A stretch of DNA of 64,000 nt from Saccharibacillus sp. CPCC 101409 (GTDB taxonomy: Bacteria; Bacillota; Bacilli; Paenibacillales; Paenibacillaceae): contig NZ_JAULSA010000006.1 in NCBI RefSeq assembly GCF_030518235.1, positions 186,001-250,000 on the forward strand, read 5' to 3'. This document shows, piece after piece, positions 16,094-26,161 of the stretch. The stretch's first letter is position 1. Each line of letters opens with the position of its first letter. Position numbers and translations under genes: made by a program. A model generated the notes under the pieces. The model ran no database searches, was not told where the DNA came from, and saw only the letters and a program-made list of their open reading frames with translations.

Positions 16094-17662
16094 TCAAGCC
16101 GCCCGGCTTTCCGGTACGGCCGGCACCGTGCGTTTGCGTCCGGCAATCGCCGCGAGCATGAGCGCCAGCTTGATCGCTCCGGTGGCAAACAGCAGCCACG
16201 GCAGACCGGCCAATCCCCAGCCGATGCCGGGCGCCCAGGTCACGACGACGTTCCACGGCGCGAGTCCCGATACGAAGCGCAGAAGCAGCAGCGGGAAAGC
16301 GGCGTTGCAAACCAGCAGCAGCACTGTATTCAGCGCGATCTTCCAGGGAGCGGGGCGGAACGCTTTTCTCCAGCGGAAAAGACTGCGCACCGACCAGGCA
16401 AACAGCAGCGCCATGACGACGACCGCGCTGTCCGCGATCGCATACAGTTTAACGAAATCCGGCAGGCTGTCCAGCGCCGGCGTTTGCCCGTGCACCAGAT
16501 CGTCCAGCCCCGGAAGAATGCCGGCATAGCTGACGATCAGCGGATCGACGGAGTTGGCAAGAACGAAAAAGCCGTAGCCGTCGCGGATGCGCATTTCGGA
16601 ATACGTATTCTCGGTCGTGCCGTTATGCGAAAGCGAATCGCCGGCGCTCACCCAGCCCATCCCGTAAAAAGAACCCCCTCCCATATCCGCGGCCGGCGCG
16701 TGCATGCGCTGGATACCGTCTTCGGACAGCAAACGCGTGCCGCCCATAGTGCCGCCGTTCATCTGCATGATCAGATATTTGGACATATCTTCCGCCGTGG
16801 AGACGAGATAGCCCGAAGGCACCGTGCCGGAATGATGCATCAGCCGCGTGGGCACGGTCAGTCCGAAGACCGGCTGATGGCCCGAAGGCGGCCGCAGCTC
16901 GGAGTGTTCGGACAATCGGACAGCCGCCCGTTCCGGCGAAGAGAAGCTGTCGTTCATCTCCAGCGGACGCATAATGCGTTCTTCGATATAATCCCCGTAC
17001 GTTTCTCCCGATACCTGCTGCACGATCGCGCCGAGAATATTGTAATTGAGATTGGAATACTGGTAACCCGCTCCGGCGGGCTGCGTCTGCGAGACCCGCT
17101 TCAAGCTGCGGACATGCTGCATCAGCGTGCCGTTTCCTTCTCCCAAAAAGGCGACGCCGTCGTAGGTGGACAGTCCGCTCGTCTGATGCAGCAGGTCGGC
17201 GACGGTGATCCGGCCGGAAGCGGCGGCATCGGCCAGACGGAAGTCCGGCAAATAATCCGCAACCGGCGCGTTAAGGTCGATCCGACCGTCTTCGACAAGC
17301 TGCATGACCGCCAGCGCGGTAAAAGACTTGGTCGTCGAGCCGATCGGAAGCGGCGTTTGCGGCGTCATCGGTCCGGCTCCCGGCCCGGCGCTGCCGTAGC
17401 CCTGCGTGTAAAGCACTTCTCCGCCCCGGACGATGCCGATCGCAAGACCGGGAATATGCAGGCGCTCCATCGCGGCTTCGGCGTAAGCGTCGATCTGCTC
17501 CGGCGTCCAGCTGCTCTCGGCGGAGACGGTATTCGATTCCGCCGGCCGCGACGCCGGAGCTTCTTCGCCAGCCGCCGCGGCGGCGAATGCCGCTCCGATA
17601 GGCTGTATGGCGCAGACGCCGAGCAGCAGCCCGGCCAGCAGTATTTTGAACTTCTTGGTCAT
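16094..17662 (-). CDS. Membrane-anchored serine hydrolase (beta-lactamase/AmpC-like)
   Basis: This 522-residue protein starts at MTKKFKILLAGLLLG with a signal peptide to about residue 28. The penicillin-binding-protein-like domain has SxxK in GSTTKSF, YxN in YSNLNYN and HNG in place of KTG. Four hydrophobic segments after about residue 400 (VKLYAIADSAVVVMALLFAW onward) anchor the C-terminus. It belongs with class C beta-lactamase-like D-aminopeptidases and esterases of unknown substrate. A purine-rich GGAAGGAAG lies about 12 nt from ATG 17662; longer readings extend into promoter DNA. It faces away from a TetR gene. Confidence 0.85.
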   Translation of the reverse strand: MTKKFKILLAGLLLGVCAIQPIGAAFAAAAAGEEAPASRPAESNTVSAESSWTPEQIDAYAEAAMERLHIPGLAIGIVRGGEVLYTQGYGSAGPGAGPMTPQTPLPIGSTTKSFTALAVMQLVEDGRIDLNAPVADYLPDFRLADAAASGRITVADLLHQTSGLSTYDGVAFLGEGNGTLMQHVRSLKRVSQTQPAGAGYQYSNLNYNILGAIVQQVSGETYGDYIEERIMRPLEMNDSFSSPERAAVRLSEHSELRPPSGHQPVFGLTVPTRLMHHSGTVPSGYLVSTAEDMSKYLIMQMNGGTMGGTRLLSEDGIQRMHAPAADMGGGSFYGMGWVSAGDSLSHNGTTENTYSEMRIRDGYGFFVLANSVDPLIVSYAGILPGLDDLVHGQTPALDSLPDFVKLYAIADSAVVVMALLFAWSVRSLFRWRKAFRPAPWKIALNTVLLLVCNAAFPLLLLRFVSGLAPWNVVVTWAPGIGWGLAGLPWLLFATGAIKLALMLAAIAGRKRTVPAVPESRAA

Positions 17663-17890
17663 ATTCAATTCGATCTTCCTTCCGGTTTCCTTTTTTATGT
17701 ATCTGTTCGTTTCTCGACTTTGTCGTTTCTTTCTCTCCGCGTTCCTCAGCGCCTCGTTTATTGTAACGAATCGGTGCATGCCGCAAATCGGCCGCCGGCC
17801 CGAAATCGGGGTCCGTCTCCCGGACGCGAGCGTACTGAACCCGGGTCCGGACGCAAACTTGTTTATCCGACACCAAACCGTCAAAAAGTA

Positions 17891-17933
17891 AAGTGAGTAC
17901 TTACTTATCCGTATGCGCCGGAAGAGATAAAAT
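17891..17933 (+). promoter_or_regulatory. TetR operator with adjacent -10
   Basis: AAGTGAGTACTTACTT (17891-17906) is a 16-bp palindrome with 14 matching positions, a typical TetR/AcrR operator. A -10 candidate TAAAAT lies at 17928-17933. The site is 62 bp upstream of the TetR gene. The remainder of 17663-17890 shows no gene. Confidence 0.65.
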
Positions 17934-17968
17934 AAAGGAAAAAGCAGACAAACGAAGGAGGACGACCG

Positions 17969-18730
17969 ATGACCTATCCGCTAAAAGAACTGCTTAACGC
18001 GCCTTTGGAAGAGCAGGGCAGCCGCAAAGCGCCGAGCGCGATCGACCGCAGAATTCTGGACGCCGCGCTGGAAGTGTTCGCCCGCTGCGGTTACCAGGGC
18101 GCCAAGACGCTGGAGATCGCGAGAACGGCCGGCGTATCGGAGAAGACGCTGTTTCAGCATTTTAAAAATAAAGAGCAGCTGTTCGTCGCGGCCGTCCATC
18201 CGTCGCTGCTCGACGTGATCGATCCTCTTGTTAAGCTGAGTTGTGAAGATAATCACTTGGGCCGGTTCGATTTTGAACAAGAACGCCCCGATTCCGCGCC
18301 GTTCCGTGCCTGGGAAACGCCCGAGCACGATAAGGAGGAAGCATTTCGAGCCGCCGCCGAGCCGCCGGACACGCTCATGCGTCGAATCCGGGCGATCGGG
18401 CTGGAACGGCTTTCTTTTGCCAAAGAAAATCCGGATACGGTCAAGCTGACGCTCCAGGAGATTCTGCTGCGGGACGAATACCGGGAAGCGGTTACGGGAC
18501 TGTGGATGGAACAGCTCGCGCCGCTCATCGCCCTGTCGATCGAAGCGGGCATGGACGAAGGCGAAATTCGCCGGCTTCCGGTCGCGACGGTCATGCGGGT
18601 ACTCGTTCCGGTGCTCGCCTCCTACGCCATGATCCGTTCGCAGCTCGTTCCGGACGGGGAGTGGGACGATACCCGGGAGATGGACATGATGCTGGATATC
18701 CTGTTCAACGGGCTGCGGCCGAGAGAATAG
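17969..18730 (+). CDS. TetR/AcrR-family regulator
   Basis: This 253-residue regulator has the helix-turn-helix at about 28-75 ([45 protein letters not shown]) and an all-helical ligand domain. AAGGAGG precedes the ATG. Its operator-like palindrome lies upstream. The giant activase gene starts 85 bp after its stop, so the two are likely co-transcribed and autoregulated. The ligand is unknown; a CoA- or lipid-linked effector is a guess based only on the neighbour. Confidence 0.88.
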   Translation: MTYPLKELLNAPLEEQGSRKAPSAIDRRILDAALEVFARCGYQGAKTLEIARTAGVSEKTLFQHFKNKEQLFVAAVHPSLLDVIDPLVKLSCEDNHLGRFDFEQERPDSAPFRAWETPEHDKEEAFRAAAEPPDTLMRRIRAIGLERLSFAKENPDTVKLTLQEILLRDEYREAVTGLWMEQLAPLIALSIEAGMDEGEIRRLPVATVMRVLVPVLASYAMIRSQLVPDGEWDDTREMDMMLDILFNGLRPRE

Positions 18731-18815
18731 AACGATGATCGAAAACGGATCGAGTATGCAAAATCGCCATATCTATATGCAGACCAAGTCCCAGCGAAGA
18801 AAGGATGAATGCACG

Positions 18816-21800
18816 ATGCCGATTCATATCGGTCTGGACGTCGGTTCGACCACGGTAAAGCTGGCCGTATTGGACGAGAATTTCGAGCTGCGGCTCGGCA
18901 AATACGAGAGACACTATTCAGATATCCGCGGAACGGTGAAGCGGGTGCTGGAAGAAGCCTGCGCGATTTACGGGGAAGGCGGCGCGGACGGTGAGAAAGC
19001 CGGCGGCGAGTGCCGCATCTGCGTCACAGGTTCCGGCGGCATCGCCGTGTCCAAATGGCTGGAGCTGCCGTTTATCCAGGAGGTGGCGGCCGGGGCGGAA
19101 GCGGTGGAGCGTTTTATTCCGCATACGGACGTCGCGATCGAGCTGGGCGGGGAAGATTCGAAGATCACGTTCTTCGAAGCGACGGTCGACCAGCGGATGA
19201 ACGGTTCGTGCGCGGGCGGAACCGGCGCGTTTATCGACCAGATCGCGGCGCTGATGCAGACGGACGCGGCGGGGCTGAACGAGCTGGCGAAAGGAAGCCG
19301 CACGCTGTACGAGATCGCGTCGCGCTGCGGCGTGTTCGCCAAGACCGACGTGCAGCCGCTGCTCAACGAAGGGGCGGCGCTCGAAGACATCGCGGCGTCG
19401 GTGCTGCAGGCTGTCGTCAACCAGACGATCGGGGGACTGGCGTGCGGCAAAAAGATCGCGGGGCATATCGCGTTTCTCGGCGGTCCGCTGCATTACCTGG
19501 ACGAGCTGCGCAGCCGCTTCGTGCAGACGCTCAAAGTCCCGCCGGAGCGGATCGTACTGCCGGAACGGCCCGAGCTGTTCGTGGCGAAAGGCGCGGCCGT
19601 CGCCGCGCTGCGCGAGCGGCCGGTGGATCTGCGGCAGCTCGAAGCGCGGCTGCCGGATCTGCTCCGGGCGCGAGAAGAGAACGGGGAGCGGCTGGACCCG
19701 CTGTTTGCGAGCCGCGAAGAGCTGGACGCGTTCCGCGAGCGCCACGCGAACAACCGGATCGCGCGTGGCGATCTGTCGGAATTCCGCGGCCGCTGTTATC
19801 TCGGCATCGACGCCGGATCGACGACGACCAAGCTCGCGCTGATCGACGACGAAGGGCGGCTGCTGCATTCGCATTACGGCGCAAACGGCGGGCGTCCGCT
19901 GCAATCGGTGGCCGAAGCGCTGCGCACGCTGTACGCCCGCATGCCGGCGGGCGCGGTCATCGCGGGCACGACCGTGACCGGCTACGGCGAAGGGCTGGTC
20001 AAGTCGGGGCTCGGCGCCGACTTCGGCGAGATCGAGACGGTGGCGCATTACAAAGCGGCGGACTTTTTCCTGCCGGGCGCGGACTTTATTCTCGATATCG
20101 GCGGACAGGATATGAAGTGCCTGCGCGTCAAAGACGGCGCGATCGACAGCATCCTGCTGAACGAAGCGTGTTCGTCGGGCTGCGGCTCGTTTATCGAGAC
20201 GTTCGCGGAATCGCTGCGCATGAACGTGCGCGACTTCGCCGAAGCCGCGCTGCTGGCCGAGCGGCCGCTCGATCTGGGCTCGCGCTGCACCGTGTTTATG
20301 AATTCGCGCGTCAAGCAGGCGCAGAAGGAAGGCGCGACGCTGGGCGATATTTCGGCCGGGCTGTCCGGCTCGGTCGTGAAGAACGCGCTGTACAAAGTGA
20401 TCAAAGTGCGCGGCCCGCAGGATCTGGGCAGCCGCATCGTCGTGCAGGGCGGCACGTTCCACAACGACGCGGTGCTGCGCGCGTTCGAACGCGAAGCGGG
20501 ACGCGACGTGGTGCGGCCGGATATCGCCGGGCTGATGGGCGCGTTCGGCGCGGCCCTGATCGCGCGCGAGCGCGGCGCCGAACTGCTGCGCAGCGGCATC
20601 GCCGGAGTCGGCGAGCTGCGACAATTCCGCGCGGATTCGTCCATGCGCCGCTGCGGGCTGTGCGGCAACAACTGCATGCTGACCGTCAACCGGTTCGAAG
20701 ACGGCCGGGAATATATCACCGGCAACCGCTGCGAACGCGGCGCGGGCGGGGAGAAAGATCCGGACGGGCTGCCGAATTTGTTCGAATACAAGCTGGATCG
20801 GCTGTTCGGCTACAAATCGCTGGCGCTTGACGAAGCGAAAAGAGGCCGGGTCGGCATCCCGCGCGTGCTGAATATGTACGAGAACTATCCGTTCTGGCAT
20901 ACGTTCTTTACCAAGCTGGGCTTCCGCGTCGAGCTGTCTCCGCGCTCGTCGAAGAAGATTTACGAGCGGGGATTGGAGACCATCCCGTCGGACACCGCCT
21001 GCTACCCGGCCAAGCTGTCGCACGGCCATATCGAAAGTCTGGTCCGGCGCGGCGTGGACCTGATCTTCTATCCGTCGCTGCCGCGCGAGCGCAGCGAGAC
21101 GAAGGGGGCGGACGACCATTTCAACTGCCCGGTCGTCTCGTCGTATCCGCAGGTGCTCGGAGCCAACGTCGATTCGCTGCAAGGCGGCAAAGTGCGCTAT
21201 CTCGCGCCGTTCCTGCCGTTCGACGATACGAAGAAATTGGCGCAGCGCCTGACCGAAGAACTGGCCGATTACGGCGTCACGGCGGCCGAAGCGAAAGAAG
21301 CGGTCGCCGAAGCGCGGCTCGAAGAGCGGCGTGTCCAGGCCGATATCCGCGCCAAGGGCGAAGAAACGATCGCCCGGCTGCGTCGGGACGGAGAGATCGG
21401 CGTCGTGCTCGCCGGACGGCCGTACCATCTCGATCCCGAGATCCATCACGGCATTCCCGAGCTGATCGTCAGCCTCGGCATGGCCGTGCTGACCGAAGAT
21501 TCCGTCTCGCATCTGGGCGAGCCGGACCGGCCGCTCACCTTCGTCGACCAGTGGATGTACCACTCGCGGCTGTACGGCGCCGCCGACGCGGTCGTCAAAA
21601 ACGACTGCCTGGAATTGGTGCAGCTCAACTCGTTCGGCTGCGGCCTGGACTCGATTACCGGCGACCAGGTGGCCGAACTGCTTCAATCGTCGGGCCGGCT
21701 GTATACGCAGCTCAAGATCGACGAAGGCTCGAACCTGGGCGCGGCGCGCATCCGGCTGCGCTCGCTCAAAGCCGCCGTGCTGGAGCAGCGCGCCCGCGGC

Positions 21801-23186
21801 GAAGCGGAGCGCGCGCAGGCCGAACGGGCTTCGCTGCCGCCGGCGTTTACGCGGGAAATGCGGCTGACGCATACGATCATCGCGCCGCAGATGTCGCCGA
21901 TGCACTTCGATCTGCTGGAAGAAGCGTTCGGCGCTTCCGGCTACCGGCTGGAAATACTGCGCGACGCGGGCGGCGTCGCGATCGATACCGGGCTGCGCCA
22001 CGTCAACAACGACGCCTGCTTCCCGTCGATCATCGTGACCGGCCAGCTTGTGGCCGCGCTGAAGTCCGGCCGCTACGATCCCGAGCACACATCGGTGCTC
22101 ATTACGCAGACCGGCGGAGGCTGCCGGGCGACCAACTATATCGGCTTTATCCGCAAAGCGCTGCGCGACGCGGGCTTCCCGAACGTGCCGGTCATCGCGC
22201 TCGGCACCGCGCCGACCGCGGAGCAGCCCGGCTTCAAGCTTACGCCGGGACTGCTGCACCGGGCGCTGATGGCGATCCTGTACGGGGATGCGCTGATGCG
22301 GGCGCTGTACCGCACGCGTCCGTACGAAGCGCAGCTCGGCGCCGCGGACCGTTTGTACGAATCGTGGATCGAACCGTGCAAACGCTCGATCCGCAGCGGC
22401 TCGCTGCGTTCGTTCCGCACGAATATTACGCGCATCGTGCGCGAATTCGACCGGTTGGAACTGCTGGACCTGCGCAAGCCGCGCGTCGGCGTGGTCGGCG
22501 AGATCCTGCTCAAGTTCCATCCGGACGCCAACGGCAATCTGGTCGAGCTGCTGGAGCGCGAAGGCGCGGAAGCGGTCATGCCCGACCTGATGGACTTCTT
22601 CCTGTACTGCTTCAACGACGGCGGCTTCAACGCCCGGCATCTGGGCGAGTCGCTCGGCAAGCGCTTCGCGGGCGCGGCTTTCACCAGCGTGATCGAGTGG
22701 TACCGCCGTCCGCTGCGGGCGGCGCTGGACGCAAGCGAGCGTTTCTCTTCGCCGATTCCGATCGGCGAGCTGGCGGACAAAGCGAGCGGGATCGTCTCGC
22801 TCGGCAACCAGTGCGGCGAAGGCTGGCTGCTGACGGCCGAGATGCTCGAACTGCTCGAAGGCGGCGTCGACAACGTCGTCTGTCTCCAGCCGTTCGCCTG
22901 CCTGCCGAACCATATCACCGGCCGCGGCGTGTTCAAAGCCGTCAAACGCCTGCACCCGCAGGCAAATCTCGCGGCGGTCGATTACGACCCGAGCGCGACC
23001 GAGGTCAACCAGCTTAATCGCATCAAGCTGATGCTGTCCACCGCGATGAAGACGCTGCGGACGAGCGAAACAGAGCCGCCGGCTCCGGCATTAGCGACCC
23101 CGGCTCCGGCGACCTCGACGCCCACAGCCGCCGCGGCGAGTTTCGGCGAACTTACGGGCGCCGAGCCCGCCGGTTCGGGCGACTGA
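18816..23186 (+). CDS. Acyl-CoA dehydratase activase fusion protein (HgdC-like x2, DUF2229/HgdB-like)
   Basis: This 1456-residue cytoplasmic protein contains two BadF/BadG/BcrA/HgdC-type ATPase modules in tandem. The first (about 1-290) has [24 protein letters not shown] and [12 protein letters not shown]; the second (about 325-600) has [23 protein letters not shown] and [11 protein letters not shown] Cys-rich segment ([10 protein letters not shown]...NRCERG) follows, then DUF2229/CoA-dehydratase-subunit-like regions to the C-terminus. HgdC-type activases use a [4Fe-4S] cluster and ATP to inject electrons into 2-hydroxyacyl-CoA dehydratases. Here activator and putative acceptor are fused; the real substrate is unknown. 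ATG 18816 has AAGGA 10 nt upstream and begins with the family N-terminus; ATG 18735 is an alternative. Confidence 0.85.
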   Translation: MPIHIGLDVGSTTVKLAVLDENFELRLGKYERHYSDIRGTVKRVLEEACAIYGEGGADGEKAGGECRICVTGSGGIAVSKWLELPFIQEVAAGAEAVERFIPHTDVAIELGGEDSKITFFEATVDQRMNGSCAGGTGAFIDQIAALMQTDAAGLNELAKGSRTLYEIASRCGVFAKTDVQPLLNEGAALEDIAASVLQAVVNQTIGGLACGKKIAGHIAFLGGPLHYLDELRSRFVQTLKVPPERIVLPERPELFVAKGAAVAALRERPVDLRQLEARLPDLLRAREENGERLDPLFASREELDAFRERHANNRIARGDLSEFRGRCYLGIDAGSTTTKLALIDDEGRLLHSHYGANGGRPLQSVAEALRTLYARMPAGAVIAGTTVTGYGEGLVKSGLGADFGEIETVAHYKAADFFLPGADFILDIGGQDMKCLRVKDGAIDSILLNEACSSGCGSFIETFAESLRMNVRDFAEAALLAERPLDLGSRCTVFMNSRVKQAQKEGATLGDISAGLSGSVVKNALYKVIKVRGPQDLGSRIVVQGGTFHNDAVLRAFEREAGRDVVRPDIAGLMGAFGAALIARERGAELLRSGIAGVGELRQFRADSSMRRCGLCGNNCMLTVNRFEDGREYITGNRCERGAGGEKDPDGLPNLFEYKLDRLFGYKSLALDEAKRGRVGIPRVLNMYENYPFWHTFFTKLGFRVELSPRSSKKIYERGLETIPSDTACYPAKLSHGHIESLVRRGVDLIFYPSLPRERSETKGADDHFNCPVVSSYPQVLGANVDSLQGGKVRYLAPFLPFDDTKKLAQRLTEELADYGVTAAEAKEAVAEARLEERRVQADIRAKGEETIARLRRDGEIGVVLAGRPYHLDPEIHHGIPELIVSLGMAVLTEDSVSHLGEPDRPLTFVDQWMYHSRLYGAADAVVKNDCLELVQLNSFGCGLDSITGDQVAELLQSSGRLYTQLKIDEGSNLGAARIRLRSLKAAVLEQRARGEAERAQAERASLPPAFTREMRLTHTIIAPQMSPMHFDLLEEAFGASGYRLEILRDAGGVAIDTGLRHVNNDACFPSIIVTGQLVAALKSGRYDPEHTSVLITQTGGGCRATNYIGFIRKALRDAGFPNVPVIALGTAPTAEQPGFKLTPGLLHRALMAILYGDALMRALYRTRPYEAQLGAADRLYESWIEPCKRSIRSGSLRSFRTNITRIVREFDRLELLDLRKPRVGVVGEILLKFHPDANGNLVELLEREGAEAVMPDLMDFFLYCFNDGGFNARHLGESLGKRFAGAAFTSVIEWYRRPLRAALDASERFSSPIPIGELADKASGIVSLGNQCGEGWLLTAEMLELLEGGVDNVVCLQPFACLPNHITGRGVFKAVKRLHPQANLAAVDYDPSATEVNQLNRIKLMLSTAMKTLRTSETEPPAPALATPAPATSTPTAAAASFGELTGAEPAGSGD

Positions 23187-23224
23187 ACCGTTCGTTAACC
23201 AAGGGAAGGCCCGTTTTCTTGAGG

Positions 23225-23272
23225 ACCTTCGCGATTCCGCGCGCAAAAGCGCCGGAAGCGCGAAGGTTTTTT
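23225..23272 (+). terminator. Intrinsic terminator after activase gene
   Basis: ACCTTCGCG pairs with CGCGAAGGT around a 25-nt loop that itself can fold, followed by a T-run. Confidence 0.75.
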
Positions 23273-23302
23273 CGCTTTTCGCCGCCGCGACCGGATGCAA
23301 AT

Positions 23303-23361
23303 ATCCACTTTATTCGCGTTTCCGGCGCTTTTTCAGCCTTCCAATCGAGAATAAAGTGGAT
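23303..23361. repeat. Perfect 13-bp inverted repeat in intergenic region
   Basis: ATCCACTTTATTC (23303-23315) and GAATAAAGTGGAT (23349-23361) are exact inverted copies 33 bp apart. No gene lies in 23187-23743, which is otherwise built of hairpins. Confidence 0.6.
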
Positions 23362-23452
23362 TTTCGCGCTTCATCTTCGTTCCGGCGTCCCTGCCTGTAT
23401 AAGGAAATGGATTTTTGCATTTGCTCCGGGTTTGAATCCAATTATGAAGAGC

Positions 23453-23485
23453 GGTGCGCCGGTTAGGCTTGGAATCCGGTGCACC
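23453..23485. repeat. GC-rich imperfect hairpin
   Basis: GGTGCGCCGG (23453-23462) and CCGGTGCACC (23476-23485) match at 9 of 10 positions with a 13-nt loop. Confidence 0.45.
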
Positions 23486-23503
23486 GGCGGCGAGCGGAAG
23501 CCT

Positions 23504-23558
23504 AAGGCGTGTACGCAAACTCCGAAGGAAGCAGATTTAGCTGAGTTTGCGTACAAGG
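23504..23558. mobile_element. Degenerate MITE relic related to the element at 43541-43698
   Basis: An exact 13-bp inverted repeat TGTACGCAAACTC (23510-23522)/GAGTTTGCGTACA (23543-23555) encloses 20 bp. The left 33 bp match one end of the complete MITE at 28 of 33 positions on the opposite strand, including the shared GCAGATTT. The interior is almost entirely missing. Confidence 0.5.
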
Positions 23559-23640
23559 CCCAGTATTGAAGTGAAACAAGCGCGGATTCCAGCAGTTAAT
23601 TTTTGTCCGCTCCCCGAACAAAAGTCGGACCGAAATAGAA

Positions 23641-23683
23641 TTGAAAGCGCTAACCTCCTCGCCTAGAATAAATGTCGAGGAGG
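23641..23683 (+). promoter_or_regulatory. Promoter of PTS operon with cre site and palindrome
   Basis: A -35 TTGAAA (23641-23646) and a -10 TAGAAT (23664-23669) are 17 bp apart. A cre-like sequence TGAAAGCGCTAACC (23642-23655) matches the CcpA consensus except the last base and overlaps the -35. A perfect 8-bp inverted repeat CCTCCTCG/CGAGGAGG (23654-23683) brackets the -10 and could be an additional operator. Confidence 0.75.
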
Positions 23684-23743
23684 GAAACGCAAAAAAGAAA
23701 TCCGCGATTATGATAAACGGGAGTCCGGAAAGGGGGACGGCAG

Positions 23744-25825
23744 ATGGATAAAGAAATCGTATCGATTCTTCGGGTCCTGCTGAGCAGCACGGTCGTCACG
23801 GCCGAAAGCCTGCAGGAAGAAACGCGTTCTTCCAAGCGGCAGATTACGTACCGGATGAACAAGATCAACGATATTTTCAAAGAGCGCAAAGCTCCGCCTA
23901 TCGTGCTGGGGGCGCAGAAAGATACGCTGATTCCCAAAGAAACCAAAGAAGCGATCAAGGAAATCCTCGACCGGAAATATTCCAAAAACAATTATTACCT
24001 GAGCAAAACGGAACGGCTGTTGTATATGTATCTGATCTTGTTCATCGACCTGGAGGACGTATCGATCCATCACTTTATCGATTCGCTCAAGGTCAGCCGT
24101 TCCACCGTGAACCTCGATTTCAAAGACCTGATTCCCGAGCTTGCTCAAAAAGGCATCGAACTGAAAAACAACCGCACCAACGGCTATTACTTGGCCGGTT
24201 CGGAGATGGAAATCAGGCGGGTGCTGATCCGCAGCGTGATCGAAAGCCTGGCCGCCGAAGAAAGTTCGAGAGTGCTCGACCTGTTTATCGAAGAATACGG
24301 GCTGGACAGCTTCGAGACGTCGAAGAAGCGGATTACGGAGCTGGTGCGCAAACACGAAATCGGCTTTGTCGAAGACCGGCTGGTCGAGTTCATCTACATT
24401 TTTATTTTGATGAAAGCCAGAATGTTCTCGGGCAATCCCAAGGCTCCGGAGCGGATCGATATTCCCAGCGTCGCGGTCATGAACTCGATGAAAGAATACC
24501 GGTTCGCCGAAGAACTGCTGGAAACGCACGCGGAAGCAGACAGGATCGAACCGCACGACGTGATGTATATCGGAGCGTGGATTCTGGGCACTTCCGTCGG
24601 CAACCCCGAAGAAGATACCCGGGACCGCGCCGTGATTTGGGATATGGTGACCAAGATGACGACCAAGTTCGAATATTTGAGCGGGGTGCATTTCCTGAAT
24701 CGCGACAAGATCTTCAAGCAGCTGTACTCGCATTTCAGACCGGCTTATTACAGACTCCTGTTCAAGATGCCGATCTACAATCCGCTGTGCGAAAAAGTGA
24801 AAGAAGAGTACCGCCTGGTGTACCGGATCGTCAGCAACGCCACCAAAGAGTTCTACAGTTTGTTCGGCGAGGAGATTCAGCAGGAGGAACTGGCGTACCT
24901 GACCATGCACTTCGCGTCCGTGTTCTCCAACCGCAAAGAGCTGGATATCCTCAAAAAAAGAACGGCGCTGATCGTGTGTTCGAACGGGGTGGGCAGCTCG
25001 GCGATCCTGTATGCGGAACTGACGAATCTGTTTCCCGAACTGCATGTGCTGCCGCCGCTGGAATCCGCCGAACTCAGCCGCTGCGCCGGGTCCGCGGATA
25101 TCGTCTTTACAACCGGTTACAAAGCGGAAAGCCTCGATATCGGCGTGCCCGTCGTCAAAGTCAGCCCCGTGATGACGCAAAAAGAAAAATATAAAATCGC
25201 GCGCGAAGTCTATATTCAACTGGGCGACATTTTCTTGAAGCAGCCCCGGATCGACGAAGTGATGGATATCGTGCGCAGGCATGCCCGGATCTCTTCCGAA
25301 ACGATGCTGTCCAACGAACTGCTGTCCTATTTTACGCAAATCGAGAATTTCACGCCCAAAGGAGAAGAAGACCCGATGCTGAACGATCTGGTTGACGAGA
25401 ATTTAATCAAACTCAAGGTGCCGGCCCGGAACTGGGAGGAAGCGATCCGGCTGTCCGCGTCCGTGCTGGTCGAGAACGGCAAAGCCACGCAGGGATACGT
25501 CGATGCGATGGTCGAAGCCGCGAGGGAATCCGGCGCTTACATCGTGATTACCAAACATGTGGCGCTGCCGCACGCACGGCCGAAAACGGGCACCAGGCAG
25601 ATGGCGATCGGCATCGCCACGCTGGAGACGCCGATCGAGTTCGGCCATAAGGGCAACGATCCCGTCAAATACGTGATCTCGCTGAGCGCCGTCGACAGCA
25701 GCAGCCATCTGCGCGCCATGTCCGAGCTTGCCGAGCTGCTGGAGATGGACGAGTTCTACCAAACGCTGGACAACGCCGCAAACGCCGGGGAAATCATCGA
25801 TTTTATCAAAGCTCAGGAACTGTAA
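23744..25825 (+). CDS. PRD-containing PTS regulator with EIIB and EIIA domains (MtlR/UlaR-like)
   Basis: This 693-residue regulator has N-terminal winged helices (about 1-150, with a recognition-helix-like SLKVSRSTVNLDFKDL). Two PRD domains follow (about 170-290 and 300-400, conserved His262/His271 and His389), then an EIIB-like domain with Cys412 (VCSNGVGSSA) and an EIIA-like domain (about 545-693) with the phosphoacceptor-type His610 in HVALPHARP. Such activators are tuned by PTS phosphorylation. It heads an operon with EIIB and EIIC, and no separate EIIA gene is seen, so its EIIA domain may phosphorylate the transporter. The ATG follows a GGGGGACGGC stretch. Confidence 0.9.
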   Translation: MDKEIVSILRVLLSSTVVTAESLQEETRSSKRQITYRMNKINDIFKERKAPPIVLGAQKDTLIPKETKEAIKEILDRKYSKNNYYLSKTERLLYMYLILFIDLEDVSIHHFIDSLKVSRSTVNLDFKDLIPELAQKGIELKNNRTNGYYLAGSEMEIRRVLIRSVIESLAAEESSRVLDLFIEEYGLDSFETSKKRITELVRKHEIGFVEDRLVEFIYIFILMKARMFSGNPKAPERIDIPSVAVMNSMKEYRFAEELLETHAEADRIEPHDVMYIGAWILGTSVGNPEEDTRDRAVIWDMVTKMTTKFEYLSGVHFLNRDKIFKQLYSHFRPAYYRLLFKMPIYNPLCEKVKEEYRLVYRIVSNATKEFYSLFGEEIQQEELAYLTMHFASVFSNRKELDILKKRTALIVCSNGVGSSAILYAELTNLFPELHVLPPLESAELSRCAGSADIVFTTGYKAESLDIGVPVVKVSPVMTQKEKYKIAREVYIQLGDIFLKQPRIDEVMDIVRRHARISSETMLSNELLSYFTQIENFTPKGEEDPMLNDLVDENLIKLKVPARNWEEAIRLSASVLVENGKATQGYVDAMVEAARESGAYIVITKHVALPHARPKTGTRQMAIGIATLETPIEFGHKGNDPVKYVISLSAVDSSSHLRAMSELAELLEMDEFYQTLDNAANAGEIIDFIKAQEL

Positions 25826-25839
25826 AAGGAGGAGTCGTC

Positions 25840-26127
25840 ATGTATAAAATTCTGGTTGCATGCCGGGCGGGCGTCGGATCGAGCCTGATGCTCAAGATCA
25901 AGACCCAGCAGGTTATCAAGGAAAACAATTTCCCGATCGAGGTGGAGCACGGTTCGCTGGATTCGCTGAACGGGTTCGACGGGGACGCGGTGGAAACGCT
26001 GATCGACGTGGCGGAAGAACTGCGCGGCAAAAATCTCAAGATCGATATTATCGGCATCCACAATGTGGTGGACCGCAGCGAGATCAAAGCCGCACTGGAG
26101 AAATTCCTGGCATCCAGGCAAAAATAA
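25840..26127 (+). CDS. PTS ascorbate-type EIIB component
   Basis: This 95-residue protein matches SgaB/UlaB in length and motif: MYKILVACRAGVGSS with phosphocysteine Cys8 and a lactate-type EIIB fold. It transfers phosphate from EIIA to the sugar entering through EIIC. AAAGGAGG precedes the ATG, 14 bp after the regulator stop. Its partners are the regulator's EIIA domain (inferred) and the following EIIC. Confidence 0.9.
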   Translation: MYKILVACRAGVGSSLMLKIKTQQVIKENNFPIEVEHGSLDSLNGFDGDAVETLIDVAEELRGKNLKIDIIGIHNVVDRSEIKAALEKFLASRQK

Positions 26128-26161
26128 GCGCCGGAACCGAATCGGGCGAGGAGGAACGTAA

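Noticed and set aside
18918-22955. Open frame of about 1345 codons on the minus strand
   Set aside because: It lies wholly inside the activase gene, is rich in Arg/Gln/Ala/His as expected for an antisense frame in G+C-rich DNA, and shows no domain motif or ribosome binding site.
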